Positions 11,460 through 23,550 of a DNA stretch of 64,000 bases are shown here, one piece after another; the first letter of the stretch is position 1; every line of letters begins with the position of its first letter. The notes under the pieces are model-generated. The model was given only the letters and a program-made list of their open reading frames with translations. It did not search any database and had not been told where the DNA came from. The stretch is taken from NCBI GenBank assembly GCA_947044405.1, contig CAMRHE010000055.1, positions 1,234,501-1,298,500 on the forward strand. The letters run 5' to 3'. A program made the position numbers and the translations under genes. Source of the DNA: Leptodactylus fallax (Eukaryota; Chordata; Amphibia; Anura; Leptodactylidae).

Positions 11460-11970
11460 GACGCCAGATTCGCACCTGCGGAACCCAACGGAAAAACGGA
11501 ACCCGCAGAAACTATAGAATACACTATAATGGAGGCCGCCGGGTTTCCACCCGAAAAAATGCTTAGAGAAAAGTTCTGCTTACAGGGCCCAAGGGAGGTA
11601 AAAAAAAATTAAACATTTATACTCCCCTTCCCTCACCTCTTTTGGGCATCCTCACAGTTTTGGCGCTCTCCTGATGACATCATGAGCCCCAAGCACATGA
11701 CATCACTGAGGAGACCGAGAGTGAACACCAGACACCGCGGTGAGGGCCAAAAGAGGTGAGGGAAGGTGAGTATAAATTGTTTTTAATTTTTTGCACCTCC
11801 CCTGGGCCTCCACCTATTCTCTGGGGTCTGAAGAGACCCCAGAATATAATAATTTCACTTTTGGTTCTATCCAAACTTGTACGACCCAACGCGAAGCAAA
11901 TCTTGATTTGGCTATGTCTATTCGCAAAACACTGCTCAATCTTTTTCCGACTGAAAGTGGTGATCATGTC
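11460..11970. mobile_element. Partial hAT-like nonautonomous element, joined to other repeat
   Basis: From 11460 a fragment of the 'cacctgcggaaccc' palindrome runs into a copy of the dispersed 'agagatgagcgaacc' family: actccccttccctcacctct at about 11620 is mirrored by agaggtgagggaaggtgagt at 11751-11770, then ggggtctgaagagaccccag follows. Clear ends were not found. Frames of 117-137 residues here come from the palindrome. Confidence 0.55.
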
Positions 11971-13240
11971 ACAGTCGCAATGCAACTCCATTGAAGGAGT
12001 CTCAGGAGAAGTCTTTGATCTTTGGACGCCCAACAGGAGTCATGGCCAAAGTTGCTATGTAGCCCTAGCCTTAGCCAACAGCATAGGGGCTTGGTTTTTA
12101 TGCCATGCATTTTCCACAATTGATCCCAATGACACTTACTGCATATTTTTGGATGCTCAGAAGATTTAGCTCGATCTTCAGTAGTGGGAAAATTCCTTTA
12201 AGCTTTATTTACATAAAACCAGAAACTCCTTTAAATTTTAATGGCGCTAGAGGTGAGATTTGCTTCCATATAGAAGTGCTTGCTCTTCGGGGAAATGAAA
12301 GATAAGTGCTGCTCTTCAGTTACTACTAGCTCATATACAAAGCTCATCTTTAGCTCTTAGCAGTAGGAATAATTTCATCTTTCGTGTTTCTCGCGTCTAG
12401 GCTTCCCCTTCCTCTGCGGTCTATAGAGATTCTACAATTCTATTTACAATATACTTGCCTTGCTGAATTGCTGGAATGAGAGGGCGGACGATGTTAAACT
12501 CGTTTTGCTTGCTTTTATTGGTATTGCAATGTCACTTCCGTAACCTTCAGATTCCGGAGACGATATCGCATTTCTCTCATAATAAAACTTATTTAATGTT
12601 GGAGTTGGAAAACAAATTGCGGTGATTGTGAAGGTTTCTTTTTTTTCCGGTATTTTCCACACATTTGCGTCCCCTTTGGGATTGAGCATGTAATGAAAAG
12701 AAGATCTCTCAAGCTTGCCAGAGCTTTTAATAGAGCTCGACTGTCACATCACATTAACATAAATGCACGGAAATTAATTTAATGAGCAGGAAATCAATAG
12801 ATAAAATACGTGCGGAGTAAAGCGACGCCTGATCGGGTAAATATTGTTCCTGTATATGATCGGAGCACATTTTCTTACATTATACCTTAAGTTTATGCAT
12901 ATACTATATTGGGTTATTCACCATCTGTTTAGTTTTTACAAAAAATGTCTCTCCTCGATTGCAGTAAGTGCTGCACATTAGGAGACTATATAGAAATTCT
13001 GATCCTCTCCTTGCCCCCCTTCCCCCGCCAAAAATGTCCTCACTTAATATATTACAGTCTAAGACTGGCCATATCCATTAGATGGCTTTCGGTTGAGTGC
13101 CCATTGGAACAACAGTTGTCTCTATGAATCCCCAAACACATGCAACACTGGGCTGGTTTGAGCATGCTTGAGTTCTCGATGGAGAGGAAAATAGGTGGTT
13201 TGTAGAAAGAGGAGAATGCGCTGATAGTTATTTCCTTGAC
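11971..13240. other. Unassigned noncoding sequence
   Basis: AT-rich between 12380 and 12910, with gaaattaatttaatgagcag near 12770. No repeats or genes could be assigned. The stretch has the look of single-copy intergenic DNA. Confidence 0.4.
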
Positions 13241-13597
13241 AGGGGTTTTCCAGGCTTATCAGCTGATGACCTATGCTTTAGGATAGGTCACCTGTTTTAG
13301 AATAGTAGAGGTCCAACACCAGGGATTTCCCCCCACCCCCGACACAGTTACACCTCATGTATGCCGCTTCCACAGGCCATTTGACGTCACACTACCTATT
13401 TGTAGCTCAGTTCCATGGGACTGGGCTGTGATACCAAGCACAGCCACTAAAATGGCCATATGCTTGGGTTTGTGCGAAGAGGCTGTATTGTTCTTCCGAA
13501 TGTTACCGTCCCTTCAAACAGCTGATCAGCCTAGGCTGAACCCCCGACGATCTTCAATAAATGACATATTGTCATAGGTCATCAATTGTCCCTTTAA
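13241..13597. mobile_element. MITE of the 'GGTTTTCCAGG / GGATAGGTCA' family
   Basis: The left end caggggttttccaggc and the right end attgtccctttaag are the expected opposed termini. Subterminal gatgacctatgctttaggat and tgtcataggtcatcaattg pair inversely. TTAA is kept at 13594-13597 but not on the left. Confidence 0.55.
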
Positions 13598-13865
13598 GAA
13601 AAAAAAGTATTAGGTATGTTGAAATCCAACATGCTTGATATCTCCTTCTTCTGACATCTGCCATAAGGGGAAAGAGTCTTGAAACCCAGTACACATTAGA
13701 TGGTCAGCTGGTGAAACCAAAATCAGCAGGTTCAGTCGACATTGATATCTGTAGAGTCAACTTAAAACTCCATCTCCAGAGATGGCTATTATTCTTTAGC
13801 CCCATAGCACAGGATGTACGAATGTATACTGAACTGTGCAGCCACTCACCAGGTGCAGCATTTAC

Positions 13866-14212
13866 TTAAAGGGGTTGTCCAGGATAATTTAAAAAAAAAT
13901 TAGGCAGGGAAAGGTGAAAAAAAAAAAAAAAGAAGAACACACTCACCTGTCCCTGATGCTCCGTTGTTTTCTTCCAGCAGAAGTCCCTGCTGCATGTGAC
14001 CACTGAAGCCAATCAGCGGCCTAAGGAAATGGAAACAAGACGTTATAGTGCGGCGGGGATTTCCAGCAAAAGACAACAATAGAGCAGCAGGACCGGACCG
14101 CAGGAATGAGCACCGGGAACAGGCGAGTATTTTTTATTGTTTTTTTTTTCATCTTCCTCAGCCTAATATGATTTTTTTTTTTTTTTTTTTTATCCAGGAC
14201 TACCTCTTTTTT
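13866..14212. mobile_element. TTAA MITE, palindromic with A/T runs
   Basis: It begins TTAAAGGGGTTGTCCAGGAT and ends in a decayed copy (tatccaggactacctctttt). A subterminal A-rich run on the left faces a T-rich run on the right, and tcacctgtccctgatgctcc near 13945 faces gagcaccgggaacaggcgag near 14108. A relative is at 32940-33402. Confidence 0.6.
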
Positions 14213-14233
14213 ATGCTGGATCACCTCTTGTGA

Positions 14234-14870
14234 CTAGAGGTGATCGAACCAGTTTGGATTGAACCGGATTCAACCTGAATTTTCCAAACCTGAAACTTTT
14301 GGGGGTCGTCACCCAGAAATCATTATTACTGTTGGATCTTTTCAGACCCCAGAGTATAATAAGCAGAGGCCCAAGGGAAGTGAGTAAACTTAAAACACTT
14401 TCACTAACCTTGCCTCATCTCTCCTGGGCTCCCTCAGGGTTGCTGGATAACATAACAGGCCCCAGGGGACCAATGAGGTCGGTAATTGGGCTCCAACAGT
14501 AACATACGGCTGATGACATCATGACACTTGAGTTAAAGCGTCATGACGCTGACATGCCCAAGTGACCTCTGAGGCCCAGTCACAGGTCTCAGGGTGTGTG
14601 ACATCAGACAAGAGGGCAGAAAAAGCCAAAAGAAGACCCAAAGAGGGAAGCAATCATTGTGAGGGAGCCCAGGAGAGGAGAGGGTAGGTGAGTATAAGTT
14701 TATCATGTTCTGCACCTACCCTGGACCTCCACTACTTATACTTTTCAGTCTGAAGAGACCTCAGAGTATAATAATAGCACGTATGGATCATGCCAAATAA
14801 GATTGGTCCAAAACAGAACATGCAAACCCACAAATTCTCGATGAAACGAATCTCGTGAAGTGCCAAGTAT
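14234..14870. mobile_element. hAT-like palindromic nonautonomous element
   Basis: The left end TAGAGGTGATCGAACCAGTT resembles the family end TAGAGATGAGCGAACC. Two arms of about 130 bp are inverted: left cagaccccagagtataataa, then tctcctgggctccctcaggg; right gagggagcccaggagaggag, then gagacctcagagtataataa. The right tip is decayed. No transposase is encoded. Confidence 0.65.
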
Positions 14871-15613
14871 TGCTATTTAGACAATGGAAGCATTTACTTG
14901 GCCAATATACTTGAGCACAATCTTTTAGGAGGCTGATATTATGGTAATGTGCTCACTACATCACAGTACACCATACGGGAAGGCGGCAACAGAAGGCGCC
15001 ACATAGGGCACCATCCAACATAAGCCGAACCTTGCTAGTTACTGTAAGTCTGGGGAATGATATGTGCTAGAAGTCTGGTTTCGATTATTTTCAGTACATT
15101 TAACAAGTTACTTTTCCATTATTACTTATTTAACACACAATTTGATCTGCAGGGAGAAAAGCTGAGTTTGATGAATGTTAACACAGTGTCAGTAACCTGC
15201 CTTCACGCCTACATTGTGTTCATCATTAACATACGAGTCTGCTAGGACTGACGGGAAGAAAGTGGATGCGTTCTGCGCGGCTCTCCGGAGAGGTCATGCA
15301 GCCTCGTGGGTTATGTGACAAATTTACCAGGCTTAAAATAACTCATTCACAGCACAGATATACAGTAGAATATAAAGCAGAGCGTTGTCATTTGTCTCGG
15401 CTGTCTGGTAGATACTGTCATTGGCACATTGTAGGATGTCTCAGCTTTAAAGCGCTAGCCTTCTGATCATATAGAATCAGAAGACCCTGCAAAGGTCATG
15501 TGTAAGGAGCGTTCTATGGATCTAGGAGGAAAACAGATGGCTTCATCCATATTCATTAAGATGTCTTCGGCTTCATGAAGTTACAATATACATCTAAACC
15601 TCATAGGTATGTG
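14871..15613. other. Unassigned noncoding sequence
   Basis: No repeat or coding structure recognised. The 15050-15480 part is unremarkable AT-rich DNA. Confidence 0.4.
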
Positions 15614-15985
15614 CAGGTGCATCTCAATAAACTAGAATATCTTTGAAACGTTTATTTCTTTCAGTAATTAAATTTAAAAAAGTGACCTCCTATATTTTCT
15701 AGATTCTTTACACAGAGAGTCTTCTATTTCAAGTGTTTTATTTCTGTAAATGTTGATTATGGATTACAGGTAATGAAAACCAAAATCTAAGAAAATTTGA
15801 ATATTGTAAAAAGTTCAGTATTGTAAATTCAGTGTCACCTGCCAAGGTTTCCTAAGCCTTTACATGGTCCCTCAGTCTGGTTCAGTAGGACACACAATCA
15901 TGGAAGACGCTGATTATGAATTGTATTACTGAATTACTGAAATGAATTAACGTTTCAAAAATTCTAATATATTGAGATGTACCTG
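15614..15985. mobile_element. Tc1-type MITE with CAGGTGCATCTCAATA ends
   Basis: The left end CAGGTGCATCTCAATAAACT and the right end (reversed: CAGGTACATCTCAATATATT) are inverted. This terminus belongs to a Tc1-like family I know from fish and amphibian genomes. TA follows the right end (15986-15987); the left TA is degraded. At 372 bp with no transposase, it is an internally deleted derivative. The interior 'acacacaatcatggaagac' looks like the remains of the transposase start region. Confidence 0.8.
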
Positions 15986-15987
15986 TA

Positions 15988-16381
15988 GCTATAGAGAGGA
16001 GTTGTGTAGTGCTGACAGCTTGTGACTGCCACTGACGGTCACACCTTCCAGCTCCTCTACCTCTCTGCTTGCCGCTACTCTGCCCTCCATGCTTACTTTC
16101 TGCTTTTGCTTCCCAGTCCTGTTGTGTGTTTATAGGGCACGCACGCCCATTGTCTCAGCCTCCTAAGGACCATTCACACAGAGGAATTTGCAGCTGATTT
16201 TGAGACGGATTTTGACTCCTGTTATTTTCAATGAGAGGCAGTGACAGACACTTTTTCCTTTTCGGGATGCTGAAAAAAAAAACAATGCAACAGGCATGGA
16301 GAATCTGGTCAGCACTGCCAAACAATATGGACAAGAAATGCAGGTGCACGCTACTGAGGCTGCAATACAATGTCAAAGACA
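15988..16381. other. Unassigned noncoding sequence with short repeat fragment
   Basis: 16168-16215 is a fragment of the 'gaggaatttgcagctgattt' palindrome. Nothing else could be assigned. Confidence 0.4.
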
Positions 16382-16888
16382 AAAAGTTGCAACAGCACCA
16401 AGAGCATTACTGCAAATACCTACTGTATATACGGATACATGACAATGAGGTTCTTAGTGCTTTTACATTTTGATCAAACTGTAATGGTAAGCCCATCTGC
16501 CCCATCAAGACGACCCGACATGAAAATTTTTCATCTCCTCTTAGGGCTTTGGTCTTCCATGAATTTTGGGCAAATGTGTTTTTTTTAGCCATATCATGCC
16601 CTGCATACACCACATACAACCACCTCTCTCTCCGGACCTGCAGCCTCTGAATGAATAGGGGAGTTTAGTTCACCCATATTATGCCTTTGGACAGATGGGT
16701 GGCATGCACAAACCAAAATGGAGTTCAGCCATACCCACCTAACAGGTCGCCTTGACAGGGCCGGTGGACTCACACTTACTGTTTGGTCAAAATGTAAGTA
16801 CCAAGAACCTCAAGTATCCTTATGTACAGTAGGTATTTGCAGTAATGCTCTTGGTGCTAGCAGAGGGCTGTTGCAACTTTTTGTTTTT
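16382..16888. repeat. Large inverted repeat, about 130-bp arms
   Basis: The left arm 16382-16515 (aaaaagttgcaacagcacca, then gagcattactgcaaatacct, then gcccatctgccccatcaaga) is matched by the reverse of 16745-16888. The spacer is about 230 bp. The right arm has a short extra segment (ccctctgctag) between 'ttgcaacag' and 'caccaagagc'. It is probably an inverted-repeat mobile element; ends and target duplication are not clear. Confidence 0.7.
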
Positions 16889-19021
16889 GCTGGAAAAAGA
16901 AGTGTCCTGCTCAATGTTCCCATAGAATGTGTGGCTGATCAGCTGTATCCACAGTGCAAGACGCTCTGCAAATTAGCCCCATTGTTTATGAGGCTAATCA
17001 GTGAGTAAACCGGTACAAAAAGCCGAAGCCTCAGCTATATCACCATTTCCAGGACTCCAAATACTGATGGAACTTCGATTCCTCCCTTCTTCATTCATTC
17101 CATTTTATTATTTGGCAACAATAAACTATTAAAGCATGCTTTGCAACATTTTTTCCACGCCTGCTTAAAACACAGCACTGTGCATGTACCGTGACATTTC
17201 TCTTCTGAATTTTCACTGTATCAAACCAAACACAAATCACACACACTTGAAACATGGATGTCTAGGAGAGAAAAGTGTGTAAAATGCAATGAGACACTCC
17301 GAAGTAAGGTCGTGTCACATCTCTATTCTAGTAGCTTTAATATTGCCAAGCGCTAGACAGTCTATGGACACATTACAAACAATTTACATAGAAATGTAAG
17401 TGCTTTTTCATGCATATATTTGCATTTTGGTTGAGCGGTTTGAGCAAAGATATTCAATTAAGAATTTAATTTCTATTTATATGCAAATCATTCTGTTGTA
17501 CACATGGATGACTTTACAATTAATGAAACACCACATAAAGCGCCATATAGTTGTCTTGTTGCCTTTTTATTGATGTCAACACATTCTGATTTGTCTTTGT
17601 CTGTGATTAACCAATTAAATTCATTTTCTTAAATAGCTTCTCGTTCCCCATATTTACAGACTGATTACAGAATACTGATAGAGCACTTTGTCGGGAAATA
17701 AAACAAAACAATCCTCTTAAAAGGAAATTCTGAAAGAACCGTAATGAAGGATTTTAGGGAAAATTTGCAATGAATAATAACTTTATTATCCTGCCGAAAA
17801 TTCTTTTAAAGAAACGTCCACAGATACAGCAGTATTGGAACTGACTTATATAGATACATTAACCATTGCTATGGAAACCATGTGCAATAAGCTCCTAAGT
17901 TCTACCTAGTAGTGGACCAAACAGAATGTTCTCTTATTAGTCTCTGTTCACACATCTGCCATTCTTAATTTTTTTCAGTTACATCATAGAAACAAAACCA
18001 AAGTAAAATAATGCTAATGGATATTAGTGGCTTGATTTATGTGACAAATTTATTGTGCAATAAATACTGTATTTTGCTTTAAGGTTTTATTTATATTATT
18101 TTTAAGCCAGTGCAGAAAAAGTACTGCAACATGGAAACAGTCAACAAGTGCCCTTTTATTTTTTGATGAGCTTTGCATAGAAATAAATGTTTTCTCTTCA
18201 CACATGAAGTTTTGGTGATTGTAATAAAAAGTTAACATGTCTGTGTACAAGTGGCCACAAACAATAGAATTTGACCCAAATACAGAGCTTAGGGAGTATT
18301 TCTCTAACAAATGAAAAAGTGTTAAGTTTTTCTCTTTTATTGTATAACTTTTTGGATTTTTGTATGTCATTTTGTTTTCTCTTTTCTAATTTTTGTATGC
18401 TTTTGTATTAAAGCTTTAAACTTTAATAAGTTTGATCTTGTATGCTCTAAAATAATCCATATCCTTTTATAGCGTGTGTAACCCTCTGACTGCTTAAGAA
18501 CAGAGTGCAAGTGTTGGGTTACCTACAAAGCCCCCAAATTTGATAAGTGATGGCAGTGAATATCTTGGGTACCTGAACTGTGTTAAGGTGAGATTTATGA
18601 TCATTGTACAGCCTGAGAGGAAGGTAAGTATAAGATTGAGTGAGTGGAAATAGATTAAATGTTTCTCATTTCCGTCTGCATATGATGTCAGGGAAAAGAA
18701 GGATTAGACAAGCTGAACTTCAACACCTGATCCTTTTGTACACAGAGGACATAAACCACTATTGAGTGTCTGCTTGTTTATTACTCCCCACTCCCATTTT
18801 AACACATGCACACTTGTCCAAACTGAGCATACATGTTCATGGTAAAGTTAATAGGAATAGCTTCTGGGCATCCAACCTGTAACTTTTATTGGATCCTTGT
18901 TTTCCTAGCCACATTGTTTGATACCTTTATAATTGGGACTAATTTTACAAGTGCCCACATGTTCCAAAACCCGATTTGGGCACAGTCTATTAGGCGCTTT
19001 TGAAAACTTTCTATGCTATTG
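16889..19021. other. AT-rich unassigned noncoding sequence
   Basis: No terminal repeats, tandem repeats or coding domains were seen. 17080-17960 is notably free of recognisable repeats. The 106-residue minus frame at 18050-18370 has no recognisable domain and a composition expected of chance AT-rich frames. Confidence 0.4.
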
Positions 19022-19411
19022 AAGAGGAGCCGTCAGTTCTGTAAAGCCCAAGACATACATCATCTGATAGTCGCTGTCACCCTGGGCATTTTGGTGCTTT
19101 GCTTATCTAATTCTATTCAGCTATTCCAAAGATATAAGCTCTTTGAATGCTAATACAAATTATGGTCTACTAGTCAAGTGGGCAGTAGCACTGTTTATCA
19201 TACAGCACAGAGACCCCACCCCCAAGAGAAACCACAGTGTTACTACCCACTTGGCTAATAGACCCTAATTTACAGCAACACTAAAAAGGCTTATATCTTT
19301 GGAATGGCTGAACAGATTTCGATAAAACCTCACAATGCTCGGGGTGACAGCACTGATCAGATGAGGTATGTCATTGGACTTTTCAGACCTGGTGACAGGT
19401 CATCTTTAAGT
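19022..19411. mobile_element. Palindromic MITE, copy 1 of a two-copy family
   Basis: It shares with 57373-57745 the words ctgggcattttggtgctttg, ttggaatggctgaacagatt and ggtgacagcactgatcagat. The arms are inverted (tcagctattccaaagatataagc against ggcttatatctttggaatgg). The right end is ggtgacaggtcatctttaag. Noncoding. Confidence 0.65.
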
Positions 19412-20296
19412 AAAAAAAAATAAATAGATTTACACATTTCCCTGTAGTTTTGCAATTACTGTACTATCATTATAGTATCTAAGGGGTTTGTATTCAGAGC
19501 GTAAACTTTAAACCCAACAAATGTCGAACATGACATACGAAGATCCACACATATGCTCTTCAGCTAAGGAGAAAGCCTTCACTTGCATAAACTTCCAAAA
19601 TTATCGATTGCTTGACCTTTCCCAATGACTGGCAGGCATTAAAATACACTTAGTCTGCACTTACGCGTTTCGTGGCTCCATCAATTATATTTGTTTGGGT
19701 TTTTTTTTTCCTTGCTTGAACACAGTTTTGTTAGATGAATGCCAATTAAAATGGAGCCACTTCAATTGATTAAAGGAGTTATATGATAAGTGAGGCCAAA
19801 GAGCCCGAGATAATGCCAGCTAAATCCCCATGAAAGATTAAAGCAGACATTAAAGCAGCATTTATTATCCTTGTGATATTTTCATAGGAATATAAGTAGC
19901 ATGTAGAGTTTGGTTTAGAAATCACCTTGCTATTCACTTAGGATATCAGAGCTGCCAGATTGAAATCCCCTCCTGAATCCCATCTCTAGTAGAATGTACA
20001 AATAGGGACATGGGAAGAGACGGATGAGGGACTCCGAAAATAAATGTCTTGATTTGTTATGACAATCTGTTCTAGGCTATGGTGGGATAAGATATAGATC
20101 AAATATAAAAGGGGCTAACAGTCTTAAAGGGAACCTGACATGTTAAACATTATGTTTGATCTGCGAAGAGCAGGCTATACTGATATAACAGGATATACTG
20201 AGTAGATTGATACATAGAGATGTGGGAAAACATTGACTAGAACATGTCATCTATTCACATCAATTCATCCTCAGTTTTGACTTAGGTGACACATTT
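19412..20296. other. Unassigned noncoding sequence
   Basis: No gene. The word cttaaagggaacctgacatg at 20124 resembles a TTAA-MITE end. At 19660-19690 the minus strand has ccacgaaacgcg, reminiscent of Penelope-type 3' ends but too short to assign. Confidence 0.35.
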
Positions 20297-20530
20297 AGAC
20301 CCCATTCACATGCCTCAGTGTGCATCCGAGTTGGGGCCGATTTTTCAGCGGAGTGCTCTTGGATGACACTCAGTCTCATCCGAGGGCATTCCTGATGCAT
20401 TTACCTCTATGGGGACTTCCGATCCATTCCATTCCAATGAAATAGGACCTGATCTAATGTATTTTCATTGGAACAGAAGATCCATCCGACACCCCCTCGG
20501 ATGGCACACTTAGACATTTGCATAGAGCCT
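20297..20530. repeat. Dispersed repeat 'GACCCCATGCACA', copy 1
   Basis: It aligns along its length with 25297-25545 in the same orientation: tagaccccattcacatgcct, agtgtgcatccgag, tctatggggacttccgatcc, ttggaacagaagatccatcc, gcatagagcct. Weakly palindromic ends (agtgtgcatccgag against cctcggatggcacact). Noncoding. Confidence 0.65.
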
Positions 20531-22230
20531 TATGCAAGGAAGGCTTAAGATAGTGGATTAGGACCGCCCACTTGACTACTAAACCCAGAACAGCTAGAAT
20601 TCAAATTTTACTACTGATACTTGCACAAAACAATGTATCTGCTCAGCTCCGCCTGCTCTATAACATGCTGCCTGCAGATTGGACGGTATGTCTAGGGTCA
20701 TAATAATAGTCATAATATATTGTGAGATACTGGATGCAGCAAGTGCTCTAAAGAAATACCGATGTGGATGTGCAATGTCCTGGGACTTAGCATTGTGGAG
20801 ATGATACAAAATAGTGGCCATCATGGTGACTTTGTCACCAAATCCTCTTATGGGCCCTGAGGCAGTGCGGTGTGTCTGGGGGATCCACTTAAGGGATTCC
20901 TCAGGGTACTTTCACCTGTGTGGTGTTGTGTCAGGGCAAGCGGTATCCATAATTGGCTACTTTACATACACAAACAAGAGTAATATCTGCTCTGACCCTT
21001 TCAACCAAGGTGATCGGCAGAAACCCCCAGGACCTAGTCATCTTTTTCTAAACACTCTTGGGGAAAATCAGGATACATTTGGGTTGTGGACTCCAAAGTT
21101 TCTTCATTGGTACACAGTCTTAGTTAGTAATAGTTTGGACTACAACACTGTCCCATATCGCCGGGACCCTTGTAGACTAACTTGAAGAGCTGAAAGTGCT
21201 CTTCTACAAGCTAGTGTCCTCAACTGAGGTCAACTCCAGACAAACTAACTGAAACAAGCCTAAACTAATGGGCTAAAGTCTGGGCTAAACTAGAAACCAC
21301 TAAACCAACTTTCTAGAAACATTACCTGACAGCATAAGAGTGTCAATCCAAGTCCTCAGTGACCAGCATAAAGCTGAAAAAAGTGCAATAGCCAGTATTA
21401 AACCGTATACAACTATGGAAATCATCATAAAAACATTGATAGAATGTTTTTCTACTCAACAGTGGCCCTTTTGGATGTCATTGCAGATGTTTTCCTTAGA
21501 AACAGTGCCACCCCTGCCCATAGGTTGTGAGTGGTATTACAGCTCAGTTCCATTGGTGTAAATGGGCTCAGCTCTTATACAAGACCTAACCTATGGAATT
21601 TTGGAAGAAAGTAGCCACATTTTTCTAAGATTACACAACCCCTTTAATAACAATACCAGAATATGAGCTTTCAGGTGTCTTTGAACAAAAACAGAACATG
21701 TTTTTACAATCTATAAATGGCCAATTCTGTCTAATAAATGACAATGACGCCGTAATCCGTGCTATTACAGATGTTTGTATAGAGAATATTAAAGCTGTAG
21801 ATCATTGGGATATTACATTCTAACATTCGTGTTCTGCATCATTGAACATTGTAAACTCTGCCTGACATCATCATAAATATCTGAGACCTGTTCCGAGAAC
21901 CTGGTCGATTCAGTGAAATTGCAGAACTTATTAAAAATAAATTACATTTTGATTTTATTACATGAGAAACATCACATACCGTCACCACTTCATTATGAAG
22001 ACTGTGTAAGCAATTATCTTCATAATGACACGTCTATCAGGTTCAACATCATTCCAAGTGATCTCCGGAACATGTCGCATATTAAGTAAATGTATATTAA
22101 TACATGTCAGGTGCATGCTTCTGTATACCTCATGTATATACAGTAATATCAATCATTCCACGACTATGAAGGTAAAAGTCCATTGGAATGTAAACTTGTT
22201 ATATCGTAGAGTTCCGGTATTAGAAAATAT
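20531..22230. other. Unassigned noncoding sequence
   Basis: Contains a 123-residue + frame at 20814-21185 with no recognisable domain, no obvious splice-site context and no repeat relation. I leave it uncalled. The remainder is AT-rich with no structure that I can name. Confidence 0.35.
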
Positions 22231-22420
22231 GTTACATAGTAGATAAGATTGGATGAAGACACAAGTCGATCAAATACAAGCTATAAACCTACTCAGAAGG
22301 CAAAAAATAAGCCCCTTGAGATAGACGCCGATTGCCCCATCAGAGGAAAAAAATTCCTCCACAACTTAATTGAGCCACTATTTCATAACAGAATTTTGGT
22401 TCATATTGGGTGCTTTGAAG
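22231..22420 (-). repeat. Dispersed repeat copy, partial
   Basis: gttacatagtagataagatt, ggatgaagacacaagtcgat and ttgccccatcagaggaaaaa match the family that flanks the Tc1 at 3918-5482, in that same orientation. Confidence 0.6.
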
Positions 22421-23130
22421 CCACTCCTTTTCTTAGAAGCCACACCCACATGTCTAGAAAGTCAGAAAAGGTTCAGCTCATACTAGATGCACTGCTTTTG
22501 TGCCCAAGGTATGCCACATTTACACCAGTTTCTAAGAATGTATGTCCTCAAAATTTGCAGTCCTTTTAGTACTCCACAGCAATGTTATGGGGGATCACAC
22601 AGTCTTTAGCTTCTGTTATCAGGGTCACAGTATACCAGGTGCCCTTTTAAGACTGTGCTGTTTAACTATGCAAATACTACATCTATTGTGGATCAGGTCA
22701 GCTTTGCTTGTGTCTGGGGATTCTATGACCTGGTTGGTTGTGGGAACGTTACAAATATGGAGGACATGTTTCTGCTGACTCACAGAATCCACGAGGTCAT
22801 CTCTCCTCCAGTTGCTTCAGTATCAGTTTCAGGCTTTTCTGGGGCGTTTTCTTTCACAGACACTCTAGCCATTCACGACTCTAGTAAATGCCATACTGGA
22901 TCTGAAAGACAGTAGAGAGCACTATCATTTTTAGGGCGTCCTGTGCAGCTGTAAAGGCTGAACATATGAGATATTCACCTTTGTTAACAGATTTTGTAAT
23001 ATATTCTGGATATACTGTCCATGGTCCTGAACTCAGACATGGTGTTATACAAATCACAAGGCATTATGGGAAAGGAGCTGGGAGCTCATGCGCCCTCTGT
23101 TGAATGTAACAGATCCTCAGTTTGCTTTTG
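22421..23130. other. Unassigned noncoding sequence
   Basis: No recognisable repeat ends, RNA gene or coding domain. Confidence 0.35.
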
Positions 23131-23184
23131 ACTCACCGAGTCTTAAGACAGCAAAAGGGATTTTAGCCAAGCCAGTTTCACTTA

Positions 23185-23231
23185 TCTGCATACAGCGCCG
23201 TTTCGGGATTTTTGTCCCTCATCAGTGCAGA
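23185..23231 (-). ncRNA. Type I hammerhead ribozyme motif
   Basis: Read on the minus strand, the 47 nt fold into a complete hammerhead. Stem I pairs UCUGCA with UGCAGA (6 bp, closing the 5' and 3' ends, so type I). The core CUGAUGA is followed by stem II GGGA/UCCC (4 bp, loop CAAAAA), then GAA. Stem III is short (A-U, C-G, G-U around GCGC). The cleavage triplet is GUA, so self-cleavage is predicted between positions 23191 and 23190. Every core position required for cleavage is present. Hammerheads with short stem III are known in Penelope-like elements, and this motif lies right beside such an element's 3' coding end. Activity is untested. Confidence 0.8.
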
Positions 23232-23550
23232 GCAAAGTTACAAGAAACTGAAAATTCACAGATTTTTTATACCCTAAAGACATGGACCTTCAAAGGATCT
23301 TAGAATCCTTAAAAAAACAAAATGCAATATTAGAGAAGTTATTTACAACCAGTCAAAAAAAAAAAACCATCTGGAAACTTGTTGGGCGTGACGGAAGGAT
23401 CACTAATTATTGCTGTTTGCTGTCACTTGGTGATTTGTGACCCTCACAGTTCATACATAGTGTGACATGAAACTGGCAGGAATATTAAGTCCAAATTGCA
23501 GCGTTTGAAATTTTTACATTAATAACAGATTCACCATTAATAACAGCAGA

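Noticed and set aside
11756..12169. 137-residue + frame and 117-residue - frame
   Set aside because: They lie in a palindromic dispersed repeat with matching inverted arms and have no domain.
19655..19695. Minus-strand gatggagccacgaaacgcgt resembling Penelope-type tails
   Set aside because: Too short, no CUGAUGA, no flanking homology to the element at 23-24 kb.
20814..21185. 123-residue + frame, longest in its region
   Set aside because: No domain, no splice or repeat context; chance length in 64 kb is plausible.
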